A stretch of 64,000 nucleotides of DNA from Pseudomonas corrugata (GCF_001269905.1 NZ_LHVK01000009.1:310001-374000); one strand, 5' to 3'; shown: positions 17,889 through 26,294, counted from the first letter of the stretch. A program made the numbers and translations. The notes: generated from the sequence alone by a model not told the origin.

Positions 17889-19090
17889 CGCAGCATCTCC
17901 AGGGCCTGATCGAGGGCTTCGAAGAAACGCTCGATATCGGCGGAGTCGTTGTACAGCGCCAGCGATACCCGGATCGCTCCCGACAGCTGCAGATGCTTGA
18001 ACAGCGGCATGGCGCAGTGATGCCCGGCGCGCACGGCAATGCCTTGCTCGGTCAGCAGATGAGCGAGGTCGGCGTTGTGCACGCCGTCCACCACGAAACT
18101 GACCAGCGCCAGCCGTGGATTGCCCACCAGGCGCACGCCGTTGCGCGCCAGCAGGCCGTGGAGCAGGTAGTCGTGCAACGCAGTCTCATGGTCAATGACA
18201 TCTTGTGCGTCGAGGGTGGACAGGTAATCCAGGGTCGCCCCCAGGCCTATCACGCTGGCGATGGGCGGTGTGCCGGCTTCGAAGCCCAGGGGCGCAGGGC
18301 GGAACGTGGCGCGGTGGTAGTCGGCCTGCTGCACCATTTCGCCACCGAACTGCCAATGACGCAGCTCGCGAAGCGCTTCGTCGCGGCCGAACAACACCCC
18401 CAGCCCTTCGGGCCCGTAGAGCTTGTGGCTGGAAAATACATAAAAGTCGCAGCCCAGGGCCTGCACATCGTGACGGCCGTGGACCACTCCCTGGGCACCG
18501 TCGATGACCGTCAAGGCGCCTTGGGCCTTGGCCAGTGCCAATAGCGGCGGCAAGGGTTGCCAGGTGCCAAGCACATTGGACAGTTGGCTCACGGCCAGCA
18601 AGCGTGTACGCGGGCCGATCAGGTCGGCGGCGGCGTCGAGGTCGATGACGCCGTGGGAGTCGAGCGGCAACACCACCAGCGTCAATGAACGGCGCTCGGC
18701 CAGTTGCTGCCAGGGCAGCAGGTTGGCGTGGTGCTCCAGGGCGCTGATGACGATTTCATCGCCTGGATTGAACAGGTGTTCCAGCCCGTAGGCCAGGAGA
18801 TTCAGCGCCGAAGTGGCGCCGTGGGTAAACACGATCTGTCCGCATTCCCCCGTATTGAGCCATTGCGACACCTTGAGACGACTGTCTTCGAACGCTTGGG
18901 TGGCATGGGCGCCGGGCAGGTGTTGCGCACGGTGCACATTGGCTGCGCCGTTGGCGTAGTAATGCGCCAGGGCATCCAGCAATGCTTGGGGTTTTTGCGT
19001 GGTGGCGGCGTTGTCCAGGTAGGTCTGGCCTTGCCGTTGCAGGGCGGCGATGGCCGGGAAATCGGCACGCCAGGGGGATGGAATCAACAT
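17885..19090 (-). CDS. csdA: cysteine desulfurase (CsdA/SufS class)
   Basis: A 401-residue PLP enzyme that converts cysteine to alanine and passes sulfane sulfur to its partner. The PLP lysine is Lys223 (SSHKLYGPEG) and the catalytic cysteine is Cys359 in the group II sequence AGHHCAMP. Other PLP contacts are HHANLLPW and IDGAQG. The start at ATG 19090 (MLIPSPWRADFPAI) excludes upstream residues that are only the translated REPIN. Followed by csdE in an overlapping arrangement. Confidence 0.92.
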   Translation of the reverse strand: MLIPSPWRADFPAIAALQRQGQTYLDNAATTQKPQALLDALAHYYANGAANVHRAQHLPGAHATQAFEDSRLKVSQWLNTGECGQIVFTHGATSALNLLAYGLEHLFNPGDEIVISALEHHANLLPWQQLAERRSLTLVVLPLDSHGVIDLDAAADLIGPRTRLLAVSQLSNVLGTWQPLPPLLALAKAQGALTVIDGAQGVVHGRHDVQALGCDFYVFSSHKLYGPEGLGVLFGRDEALRELRHWQFGGEMVQQADYHRATFRPAPLGFEAGTPPIASVIGLGATLDYLSTLDAQDVIDHETALHDYLLHGLLARNGVRLVGNPRLALVSFVVDGVHNADLAHLLTEQGIAVRAGHHCAMPLFKHLQLSGAIRVSLALYNDSADIERFFEALDQALEMLR

Positions 19091-19139
19091 GCTTTCGGGC
19101 CCTGCTGAAGTGAAGCTGGACCCTGTGGAAGCGGGCCCT

Positions 19140-19227
19140 GTGGGAGCCGAGCTTGCTCGCGATGGGAGCAACACGGTTTAACTGCAAGACCGTGTCATCG
19201 TTCATCGCGAGCAAGCTCGGCTCCCAC
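19140..19227. repeat. REPIN upstream of csdA
   Basis: GTGGGAGCCGAGCTTGCTCG and the inverted CGAGCAAGCTCGGCTCCCAC enclose a loop with ACACGG/CCGTGT pairing. Partial arms flank it on both sides (CCTGTGGAAGC near 19131 and AGCTTGCTCCCAC near 19230), which suggests more than one insertion or decay. Its right half is almost identical to the half-REPIN at 20756-20799. Confidence 0.85.
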
Positions 19228-19260
19228 AAAGCTTGCTCCCACAGGTGACGGTAAAGCGGC

Positions 19261-20295
19261 TTAGTTATGCGCGTGCAGTGCTTCGTTCAGCTCGATGGCC
19301 GACTTGTGGGTCTTGCATTCCACCGCGCCGGTTTCGGAGTTGCGACGGAACAGCAGGTCGGGCTGGCCGGCCAGGTCGCGGGCCTTGACCACTTTGACCA
19401 GCTGGTTGTTCTCGTCCAGCAGCGCCACCTTGGTGCCGGCGGTCACGTACAGGCCCGATTCCACGGTGTTGCGGTCGCCCAATGGAATACCGATACCGGC
19501 GTTGGCGCCGATCAGGCAGCCTTCGCCGACCTTGATCACGATGTTGCCGCCGCCCGACAGGGTGCCCATGGTGGAGCAGCCGCCGCCCAGGTCCGAGCCC
19601 TTGCCGACGAAGACGCCAGCCGACACACGGCCTTCGATCATGCCCGGGCCTTCGGTGCCGGCGTTGAAGTTGACGAAACCTTCGTGCATCACGGTGGTGC
19701 CTTCGCCCACGTAGGCACCCAGGCGGATCCGTGCGGCATCGGCGATACGCACGCCGGCCGGAACCACGTAGTCAGTCATTTTCGGGAACTTGTCCACCGA
19801 GAACACTTCCAGCAGCTCGCCACGCAGGCGGGCTTCGAGCTGGTGCTCGGCCAGTTCGCCCAGGTCGATCGCACCCTGGCTGGTCCAGGCCACGTTCGGC
19901 AGCAGCGGGAAAATGCCGGTCAGGTTCAGGCCATGGGGCTTGACCAGGCGATGGGACAGCAGGTGCAGCTTGAGGTAGGCCTCGGGGGTGGAGCTCAGTT
20001 GCGCATCTTCAGCCAGCAGGGTGGCGACCAACGGCTTGTGGCTTTCGGCCAGGCGGGTCAGCAACGCGGCTTGCGCGGCATCGACACTCTTGAGAGCCTC
20101 AGCCAGTTGCGAGGCCTGGGCGGTGGTGAAGGTGATGGCCTGGTTGCCTTCGCTGTAACCCAGGATCGGCGCGATGGCCTTGACGATGTCGGCCGACGGG
20201 TTGAGCAGTGGTTGTGCGTAGAACACTTCCAGCCAGGCGCCTTGACGGTTTTGGGTGCCGACGCCGAAGGCCAGGCTGAACAGGGTAGTGGACAT
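19261..20295 (-). CDS. dapD: 2,3,4,5-tetrahydropyridine-2,6-dicarboxylate N-succinyltransferase
   Basis: A 344-residue enzyme transferring succinyl from succinyl-CoA to tetrahydrodipicolinate in the diaminopimelate pathway. ATG 20295 (MSTTLFSLAFGVG). The left-handed beta-helix part carries the hexapeptide-like repeats around VRIADAARIRLGAYVGEGTT, GPGMIEGRVSAGVFVGKGSD and GEGCLIGANAGIGIPLG. This long form with a distinct N-terminal domain is the one found in Pseudomonas. It lies 33 bases downstream of the ArsC/Spx-like gene, a likely shared transcript. Confidence 0.95.
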   Translation of the reverse strand: MSTTLFSLAFGVGTQNRQGAWLEVFYAQPLLNPSADIVKAIAPILGYSEGNQAITFTTAQASQLAEALKSVDAAQAALLTRLAESHKPLVATLLAEDAQLSSTPEAYLKLHLLSHRLVKPHGLNLTGIFPLLPNVAWTSQGAIDLGELAEHQLEARLRGELLEVFSVDKFPKMTDYVVPAGVRIADAARIRLGAYVGEGTTVMHEGFVNFNAGTEGPGMIEGRVSAGVFVGKGSDLGGGCSTMGTLSGGGNIVIKVGEGCLIGANAGIGIPLGDRNTVESGLYVTAGTKVALLDENNQLVKVVKARDLAGQPDLLFRRNSETGAVECKTHKSAIELNEALHAHN

Positions 20296-20328
20296 GAGCA
20301 TTACCTCAACAAAATGGACTGGGCAGGC

Positions 20329-20691
20329 TTACTTGATTTCTGCCGCGTAGATATCTGGCTTGAAGCCAATCAGGGTACGGTCACCGAGATCGAGCACCGG
20401 GCGCTTGATCATCGAGGGTTGGGCGAGCATCAGTTCGATGGCTTTCGACTGGTCGAGATCGGCTTTGCGTTCGTCGTCGAGCTTGCGAAAGGTCGTACCG
20501 GCACGGTTCAACACCACTTGCCAGCCATGCTCGTCGCACCATTGGGTCAGGTGCTCACGGTCGATGCCGGCGCTCTTGTAGTCGTGAAAGTCGTAGCGCA
20601 CGGCGTGCTCATCGAGCCAGGTGCGCGCCTTTTTCATGGTGTCACAGGCTTTGATGCCGAAAAGGTGCAACGTTTTGCTTGAATCGGTCAA
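20329..20691 (-). CDS. ArsC/Spx-family reductase-like protein (YffB type)
   Basis: A 120-residue thioredoxin-fold protein of the ArsC-like family. The single active-site-like cysteine is Cys16 (LFGIKACDTMKKA); the C-x-x-C of true redoxins is absent. MIKRPVLDL is the conserved cis-Pro region. The start is TTG at 20691: no in-frame ATG precedes the motif, and AGGGGG lies about 7 bases upstream. The TTG overlaps the stop of the truncated GNAT frame (TTGA). YffB proteins sit beside dap genes in many proteobacteria, as here; the function is not established. Confidence 0.85.
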   Translation of the reverse strand: MTDSSKTLHLFGIKACDTMKKARTWLDEHAVRYDFHDYKSAGIDREHLTQWCDEHGWQVVLNRAGTTFRKLDDERKADLDQSKAIELMLAQPSMIKRPVLDLGDRTLIGFKPDIYAAEIK

Positions 20692-20885
20692 GGAACTGCC
20701 CCCTTTGCAGGTGCCGGAAATAAAAGGTGAAGGATTATGCCATGACCGGACGGCTGTGGGAGCGTGGCTTGCCCGCGATGAACGATGACGCGGTCTTCTG
20801 GCAGAGGCGAGGCTTGGTAGCCTAACTGGCTCAAGAGCCTGGACACCGATTCTGCATCGGTTAGTAAGGCTTTTCGAACTTTCAT
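20688..20885 (-). pseudogene. truncated GNAT acetyltransferase N-terminus
   Basis: ATG 20885, with GAGGAC just upstream, begins a typical GNAT first strand and helix (MKVRKALLTDAESVSRLLSQ, then LGYQASPLPE). At about residue 28 the frame runs into REPIN sequence and ends at TGA 20688-20690. The acetyl-CoA binding motifs A and B are missing, so this is a remnant. The frame stop overlaps the TTG start of the next gene, so its translation might still influence that gene. Confidence 0.7.
20756..20799. repeat. half-REPIN at the GNAT break
   Basis: GTGGGAGCGTGGCTTGCCCG followed by CGATGAACGATGACGCGGTC is the inverse of the right half of the REPIN at 19140-19227, including part of its loop. The other arm is absent. 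Coding similarity to GNAT stops where the repeat begins. Confidence 0.75.
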
Positions 20886-21065
20886 ATTGTCCTCAACCCG
20901 GTATTGCATAGGCTACCTACTTTGTATGCGACTTGACCTGCCCTTTGCATCGGAATAACCGGCACGGGAAGGCAGGCCTTCACTCCTGCGATTACGCGTT
21001 GCATGTCCTCAGAGCCTAGGCGAGGAACAAAAGTATTCGCGGCCCTTTCAATCCTCGACCCTCTT

Positions 21066-21187
21066 TAAAAGCAAAGCCGCCCGAAGGCGGCTTCAATTGA
21101 CACGCGGTTGAGCTTGCTTCGCCCTTTCCGCGCCGCTGGGTCAACCTCGAGAGAGACCCAGACTCCTGCCAGCTTTCGCTGGTGACG
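21066..21187 (-). ncRNA. candidate small RNA, minus strand
   Basis: A well-formed promoter on the minus strand (TTGAAT at 21217-21222, 17-base spacer, CATAAT at 21194-21199) points to a start near 21187. About 95 bases downstream is an intrinsic terminator: AAGCCGCC/GGCGGCTT with a 4-base loop (21074-21093), followed on the minus strand by a T-rich tract. Between them are two further hairpins, CCAGC/GCTGG and CTGGGTC/GACCCAG. Weak overlapping frames exist (for example a TTG-started 68-codon frame at 21016-21222), but none has a family I know. Identity and targets are unknown. Confidence 0.5.
21074..21093 (-). terminator. intrinsic terminator of the candidate small RNA
   Basis: Eight-base perfect stem AAGCCGCC/GGCGGCTT with a four-base loop. 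Read on the minus strand it is followed by TTTGCTTTT, whereas the plus strand has no T-run after it, which sets the orientation. Confidence 0.7.
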
Positions 21188-21384
21188 GGGTCGATTATGG
21201 CTAGCGGCGATAGCGAATTCAAACCAGCTTGAACTCTCGAAACAAGGTTGCATGGGATCTGTCAATGGACTAAGTCCACGAAATCAATGGCTTGGCCTGA
21301 CGCATTACGTTTTATTTCATTTCTTGTCTGAGCAGGCGCTTGTGGTCTGTCAGACGCACCGAAGTTTCCGACAAGTTTTTAAGG

Positions 21385-21411
21385 TTGTCCGTCGGAAGCG
21401 AGGGCTCTAGC
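21385..21411 (+). promoter_or_regulatory. weak promoter candidate for the DUF6124 gene
   Basis: TTGTCC (21385-21390) and TCTAGC (21406-21411) with a short 15-base spacer. The predicted start would fall close to the first hairpin of the structured leader at 21420, which is why I list it despite a poor match. Confidence 0.3.
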
Positions 21412-21419
21412 CTCTGGGT

Positions 21420-21659
21420 GTCGCTGCCAATTCAGCGACCGGACGTGAGAATCCGATTTCCCCTAGTAGGCGCGCAGGCGCCGACCATATAAAGTGCAGG
21501 CGCTTTTCGCCTGGGCATTGTGTTATGGCGGCTGTGCGCGGGCATGCTTCGGCATGGCCGGGCTTCTAGGGACCCGGATTCTCACCCCGCGTATGGCTGC
21601 CACCCTCCAGTCCGTGAGAAGACCCGGTGGCGGCTTCTAATTTCCCTAGGAGCAATGAC
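21420..21659 (+). promoter_or_regulatory. structured 5' leader of the DUF6124 gene (candidate cis-regulatory RNA)
   Basis: Helices visible: GTCGCTG/CAGCGAC hairpin (21420-21439); a long-range helix GTGAGAATCCG (21445-21455) with CGGATTCTCAC (21575-21585), extended by CCCTAG (21461-21466) with CTAGGG (21566-21571). Enclosed hairpins include CAGGCG/CGCCTG (near 21504) and CATGC-TTCG-GCATG (near 21544). A downstream stem is GCTGCCACC (21596-21604) with GGTGGCGGC (21626-21634). CTAGGGA (21566-21572) can instead pair with TCCCTAG (21643-21649), which overlaps the Shine-Dalgarno TAGGAG (21647-21652). No coding frame explains the stretch. Function and ligand are unknown. Confidence 0.6.
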
Positions 21660-22019
21660 ATGATCAAGGAAACGCCGAATCCTCCAAAACCAGCACCCAC
21701 TTTCCCCTACGGCGACTACGCCCCCGAAAAGCTGCAAGAAGCTGCTGATCGTGCGCTGGATCATTACCTCAAGCCTGACGACAGCGAGTCAGACCCCGAA
21801 TCCTCCACGCAGTTGTTCATTGTGGCGGACAGTGTCGACACCGAAGTTCTGTTAGCCAACCTCAGCGAAACCCTGGCCTCGGCCAATGCCATGCTGAGTG
21901 ACCTGGCCTTCGATCTGGCCGGTTCGCGGCGGCATGTGGCATTGGGGGGGGTGCAGATGATTGAGTTGGGGGCACTGCTGGCGGAGAAGGCTTTGGACCG
22001 GGTAGAGGCTCGGGCCTGA
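21660..22019 (+). CDS. DUF6124 (formerly DUF3077-like) family protein
   Basis: A 119-residue acidic protein from ATG 21660, with TAGGAG 7 bases upstream. The pattern NPP then KLQEAADRALDHYL, a low-complexity acidic linker, a strand FIVADSVDTEVLLANLSETLASANAMLSD (here split for length) and a helical end VQMIELGALLAEKALDRV matches a small family I associate with fluorescent pseudomonads, often in several copies per genome. Function is unknown. No signal or membrane segment is present. The long structured leader suggests post-transcriptional control. Confidence 0.72.
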   Translation: MIKETPNPPKPAPTFPYGDYAPEKLQEAADRALDHYLKPDDSESDPESSTQLFIVADSVDTEVLLANLSETLASANAMLSDLAFDLAGSRRHVALGGVQMIELGALLAEKALDRVEARA

Positions 22020-22033
22020 TGCAATAAGTGCCG

Positions 22034-22124
22034 GCCTCATCGCGAGCCTGCTCGCGAATGCGTTGGATCAGCTTGCGATGTTGTCGACTGTGCCGCCGTC
22101 ATCGCGAGCAAGCTCGGCTCCCAC
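22034..22124. repeat. decayed REPIN
   Basis: The right arm ATCGCGAGCAAGCTCGGCTC plus CCAC is intact. The left arm lacks the outer GTGGGAG and begins at TCATCGCGAGCCTGCTCGCG. Confidence 0.7.
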
Positions 22125-22169
22125 AGGTTTCGGCGTCGCTACGGGGAGAGTGGGAACCTGTAATTCAGT

Positions 22170-22256
22170 GTGGGAGCGGGCTTGCTCGCGAAAGCGGTGT
22201 ATCAGTCTACGGATAGGCCACTGAACTGACGCCTTTGCGAGCAAGCCCGCTCCCAC
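22170..22256. repeat. REPIN
   Basis: GTGGGAGCGGGCTTGCTCGC and the inverse GCGAGCAAGCCCGCTCCCAC form a complete pair. It ends 8 bases before the dapC stop codon side, between convergent genes. Confidence 0.88.
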
Positions 22257-22264
22257 AACAACCC

Positions 22265-23464
22265 TTAACCCCGGCGCTGGATGAATGCGCGGATTCGCTC
22301 CGCCGCTTCCACGCATTCGGCCAGCGGTGCGACCAGGGCCATGCGCACGCGGCCGGCGCCCGGGTTGACGCCATCGACTTCGCGGGACAGGTAGGAGCCC
22401 GGTACCACGGTCACGTGTTCCTGTTCGAACAGATCCCGGCAGAAGGCTGCGTCGTCGCCCGCCACGTTTGGCCACAGGTAGAAGCTGCCATCAGGGCGTT
22501 GCACGTCCAGCACTGGGCTGAGGATGTCCAGCACGGCGTCGAACTTCTCCCGGTACAGCGTCCGGTTGGCCCGTACATGTTCTTCGTCGTTCCACGCGGC
22601 GATGCTCGCCAGTTGGGTCTGCACCGGCATCGCGCAGCCGTGATAGGTGCGATACAGCAGGAAACCCTTGAGGATGTCTGCGTCGCCCGCCACGAAACCG
22701 GAGCGCAGGCCCGGCAGGTTGGAGCGCTTGGACAGGCTGTGGAACACCACGCAGCGCTTGAAATCCTGACGGCCGAGTTCGACGCAGGCGCTGAGCAGGC
22801 CCGGTGGCGGGGTCTGTTCGTCGAAGTACAGTTCGCTGTAGCACTCGTCGGCGGCGATCACGAAGTCGTGCTCATCGGCCAGGGCAATGAGTTTCTTCAG
22901 CACGTCCACCGGAATCAGGGCGCCGGTCGGGTTGCCAGGGGAGCACAGGAACAGGATCTGGCAGCGTTTCCAGATGTCCGCCGAAACGGTGTCGAAATCC
23001 GGGTTGAAGCCGTTCTCGTCCAGGCACGGCAGGTAGTGCGGCTTGGCTCCGGCCAGGAACGCGGCGCCTTCATAGATTTGATAGAAAGGGTTGGGGCTGA
23101 CTACCAGCGCATCGTCGCCACGGTTGACCACGGTCTGGGTGAAGGCGAACAGCGCCTCCCGGGTGCCATTGACCGGCAGCACATGGCGCGCTGGGTCAAG
23201 CCAGCCGTTGGGCACGCTGAAGCGTCGCTCGCACCAGTCGGCGATGGCTTCCCGCAGGGCCGGGATACCCAACGTGGTCGGATAGACGGCCATCTGGTCC
23301 AGGTTGCCGGCCAGGGCTTCGGCGACAAAACTGGGTGAACGGTGCTTGGGTTCGCCGATGGACAACGCAATCGGCCGCTTGTCCGGGTTGGGCGTGACAC
23401 TGCCAAGCAGGGCGCGAAGCTTTTCGAACGGGTAGGGCTGCAACTGGTTCAGAGCGTTGTTCAT
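22265..23464 (-). CDS. dapC: succinyldiaminopimelate transaminase
   Basis: A 399-residue class I/II PLP aminotransferase that forms N-succinyl-LL-diaminopimelate. ATG 23464 (MNNALNQLQPYPFEKLRALL) excludes five earlier residues. PLP features are YPTTLGIPALREAI near 61, SPGNPTGALI near 175, AADECYSELYF near 204 and the Schiff-base lysine Lys246 in HSLSKRSNLPGLRSG. The N-terminus and the position next to glnD and map match dapC in P. aeruginosa. Together with dapD and dapE nearby it completes the succinylase branch. Confidence 0.92.
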   Translation of the reverse strand: MNNALNQLQPYPFEKLRALLGSVTPNPDKRPIALSIGEPKHRSPSFVAEALAGNLDQMAVYPTTLGIPALREAIADWCERRFSVPNGWLDPARHVLPVNGTREALFAFTQTVVNRGDDALVVSPNPFYQIYEGAAFLAGAKPHYLPCLDENGFNPDFDTVSADIWKRCQILFLCSPGNPTGALIPVDVLKKLIALADEHDFVIAADECYSELYFDEQTPPPGLLSACVELGRQDFKRCVVFHSLSKRSNLPGLRSGFVAGDADILKGFLLYRTYHGCAMPVQTQLASIAAWNDEEHVRANRTLYREKFDAVLDILSPVLDVQRPDGSFYLWPNVAGDDAAFCRDLFEQEHVTVVPGSYLSREVDGVNPGAGRVRMALVAPLAECVEAAERIRAFIQRRG

Positions 23465-23488
23465 GGGGGCCTCGTTCAATGTGGGACT

Positions 23489-23576
23489 GTGGGGGCGAGC
23501 CTGCTCGCGATAGCGGTGGGGCAGGCGATCTCAATGCTGAATGTCGCGCCGCCATCGCGAGCAGGCTCGCTCCCAC
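23489..23576. repeat. REPIN
   Basis: GTGGGGGCGAGCCTGCTCGC (one substitution in the arm) with inverse GCGAGCAGGCTCGCTCCCAC, between glnD and dapC on a leftward transcript. It could reduce read-through from glnD into dapC. Confidence 0.85.
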
Positions 23577-23591
23577 AGGGGAATTTATGGG

Positions 23592-26294
23592 TCAGATGTT
23601 GATGCGTGTCAGGTGGGTATCAGGTTCCTGGTTGACGCTCAAATGCTGGACGATCGCGTCCTGCAGGCGACTGCACAGCAGAGGATCGGACAGCGGCTGG
23701 TTGTGGGCGTCGGTGATGAAGAAGACGTCTTCCACTCGCTCGCCCAGGGTGGCGATCTTGGCGTTCTGCAACGACAGGTCGAACTCCAGGAAAATATGAC
23801 CGATCCGTGCCAGCAGCCCGGGACGGTCCGGGGCGCTGAGTTCCAGCACCGTGATCTGGCGGTGGGCATCATTGTGGATCGTCACCTGCGGGGCGAACGC
23901 GAAGTGCTTGAGCTGGCGTGGCACCCGCCGCTGGATGATGGTCGGGTAGTCCGCCGGGTTGCGCAGGGCGTTGGTGAGACCGTCGCGAATCTGCTTGACC
24001 CGTGTCGGGTTGTCGCCAATCGAATCGCCGTCGGTATCGAGCACGATGTAGGTGTCGAGGGTGAACTGGCTGCTGGACGTGATGATCCGCGCATCGTGGA
24101 TATTGAGGTTGAGCTGGTCCATGGCGGCCACGGTCACGGCGAAGAAGTCATGTTGGTCTGGCGCATAGATGAAGATCTGCGTGCCGCCTTCGAACTCGCG
24201 CTGCGTAGTCTCCTTGATCAACACCAACGGCCCGCCGTCGGCCGGTTGTTGCAGGATCGCGTCGCTGTGCCAGGCCACGTCGCCGGCGGTGTGGCGCAGG
24301 AAATAATCATCGCCCAGTTGTGACCAGAGCTGTTCGACATCGTCCGGGTCGGTGCCACCGCGCACCAGGATATCCAGTGCAGCGCTTTGGGTGCGACGGA
24401 TCTGCTCTTCACGGTCCACCGGGTTTTCCAGGCCACGGCGCAAGGCCCGCTTGGTTTCAGTGTAAAGCTGGCGCAACAGGCTGGCCCGCCAGGAGTTCCA
24501 CAAGGTCGGGTTGGTGGCGTTGATGTCGGCCACCGTCAGCACGTAGAGGTAATCCAGGCGCGTTTCATCACTGACGATCTGGGCGAAGTCGTGGATCACC
24601 TGCGGATCGGACAGGTCCTTGCGCTGGGCGGTGGTCGACATCACCAGGTGATTCTGTACCAGCCAGACGATCAATCGGCTGTCCCAAGCGGGCAACTGGT
24701 GCCGCTGGCAAAACGCCTCGGCATCCACCGCGCCGACTTCCGAGTGGTCGCCCTGGCGACCCTTGCCAATGTCGTGGTACAGCCCGGCCATGTAGATCAG
24801 TTCAGGCTTGGGCAGCTTGCCCATGAGTTTGCTGGCCAGCGGGAATTTTTCCGAGACCTGGGTGTACTGCAGCTTGCGCAGATGCTTGATCAGGTTAAGG
24901 GTATGGGCATCGACGGTATAGATATGAAACAGGTCGTGCTGCATCTGCCCGACGATAAAGCCAAACTCCGGCAGGTAGCGCCCCAGGATCCCGTAGCGGT
25001 TCATGCGTCGCAGGTTGCGGTGCACGCCGATCTTGCACTTGAACAGCTCGATGAACAGGCTGGTGTTGCGGATGTCGTTGCGGAAGTCGTCATCGATCAG
25101 GTGACGGTTCTCCCTCAGCAGGCGAATGGTATCGGCGCGTACTCCCTTGATCTCCGGCTGCTGGGCCATCAGTACGAAGATTTCGAGCATGGCGAAGGGG
25201 GTGCGACGGAACACATTGGCGTTACGTGCTTCGATGTAGCCGTCGTGCAATTGGAAGCGGGAGTTGATCGGCTGCGGCGGCGCGGTATCTTCCGGTGCGA
25301 GGATGACTTCCTCGAAGTGCTGGATGATCAGTTCGCTGAGCTGGGCGATGCTCATCACCACCCGGTAGTACTGCTGCATGAAGTTTTCGATGGCCTGCTT
25401 GGCATCCTGGCCTTCGAAACCCAGCAGGGCCGCGATGGAGCGCTGGTGATCGAACAGCAAGCGGTCTTCGGCACGCCCGGCGAGCATGTGCAGGGCGTAG
25501 CGGACCTTCCACAAAAACTCCTGGGATGAGGCCAGCAAGGCGTTCTCGCTCTCTACCAGGAACCCTTCGCCGGCAAGGTTGCGCAGGTTCAGCGTGCCGT
25601 ACTGGCGGCGGGCGACCCACAGGATGGTCTGGATATCCCGCAGCCCGCCCGGAGAGCCTTTGACGTTGGGTTCCAGGTTGTATTCGGTGTCGTTGTACTT
25701 GTGGTGGCGGGCCTTTTGCTCGGCGCGTTTGGCCAGGAAGAAGTCCTTGCTCGGCCACATGTGCGCCGTGCTGGTCACCTCGAGCATGCGCTGGCGCAGC
25801 CCCTCGGGGCCGGCGATGGTGCGACTTTCCATCAGGTTGGTCACCACCGTCAGGTCGGCGCGGGCCTCGTCGGCGCACTCCTGTACCGAGCGCACGCTCT
25901 GGCCGACTTCCAGGCCGATGTCCCACAGCAGGGTCAGGAAACGCTCGATGGAGTCACGAAAGATCTCGTGATCGGCGTTGTCCAGCAGGATCAGCAGGTC
26001 GATGTCGGAATAAGGGTGCAATTCGCCACGCCCATAGCCACCCACTGCCACCAGGGCGATGTCGGCATCCAGGCTCCAGTCGAACTGCTCCCAGGCCTTC
26101 TGCAGGATGTTGTCGACGAACCAGGCACGGTCCTCGATCAGCCGGCGGATATCCCTGCCATCGCGAAAGCGCTGGTCGAGTACTTCGTGGGCCTGGCGGA
26201 TCGCCTTCTTGAAGGCCGAGATGGGACTTGCCTTCAGGGCCAGTTCAGCCTGGAACTGGCCGCGGTCGAAGAGTTCTGGATCCACCTGCGGCAT
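23592..26294 (-). CDS. glnD: bifunctional PII uridylyltransferase / uridylyl-removing enzyme
   Basis: A 900-residue nitrogen sensor that uridylylates and deuridylylates PII proteins. ATG 26294 (MPQVDPELFDRGQF). The nucleotidyltransferase motif GGYGRGELHPYSDIDL is at residues 85-100, with metal ligands Asp97 and Asp99. The HD-domain hydrolase pair is His507-Asp508 (GLYHDIGKGRQGDHS). Two ACT domains, expected to bind glutamine, occupy about 705-790 and 815-895. All parts are intact. map lies 44 bases upstream on the same strand. Confidence 0.96.
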   Translation of the reverse strand: MPQVDPELFDRGQFQAELALKASPISAFKKAIRQAHEVLDQRFRDGRDIRRLIEDRAWFVDNILQKAWEQFDWSLDADIALVAVGGYGRGELHPYSDIDLLILLDNADHEIFRDSIERFLTLLWDIGLEVGQSVRSVQECADEARADLTVVTNLMESRTIAGPEGLRQRMLEVTSTAHMWPSKDFFLAKRAEQKARHHKYNDTEYNLEPNVKGSPGGLRDIQTILWVARRQYGTLNLRNLAGEGFLVESENALLASSQEFLWKVRYALHMLAGRAEDRLLFDHQRSIAALLGFEGQDAKQAIENFMQQYYRVVMSIAQLSELIIQHFEEVILAPEDTAPPQPINSRFQLHDGYIEARNANVFRRTPFAMLEIFVLMAQQPEIKGVRADTIRLLRENRHLIDDDFRNDIRNTSLFIELFKCKIGVHRNLRRMNRYGILGRYLPEFGFIVGQMQHDLFHIYTVDAHTLNLIKHLRKLQYTQVSEKFPLASKLMGKLPKPELIYMAGLYHDIGKGRQGDHSEVGAVDAEAFCQRHQLPAWDSRLIVWLVQNHLVMSTTAQRKDLSDPQVIHDFAQIVSDETRLDYLYVLTVADINATNPTLWNSWRASLLRQLYTETKRALRRGLENPVDREEQIRRTQSAALDILVRGGTDPDDVEQLWSQLGDDYFLRHTAGDVAWHSDAILQQPADGGPLVLIKETTQREFEGGTQIFIYAPDQHDFFAVTVAAMDQLNLNIHDARIITSSSQFTLDTYIVLDTDGDSIGDNPTRVKQIRDGLTNALRNPADYPTIIQRRVPRQLKHFAFAPQVTIHNDAHRQITVLELSAPDRPGLLARIGHIFLEFDLSLQNAKIATLGERVEDVFFITDAHNQPLSDPLLCSRLQDAIVQHLSVNQEPDTHLTRINI

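Noticed and set aside
21016..21222. Possible 68-codon TTG-started protein on the minus strand
   Set aside because: No clear ribosome binding site or family. It overlaps a promoter and terminator that better fit a small RNA; I keep it only as an alternative.
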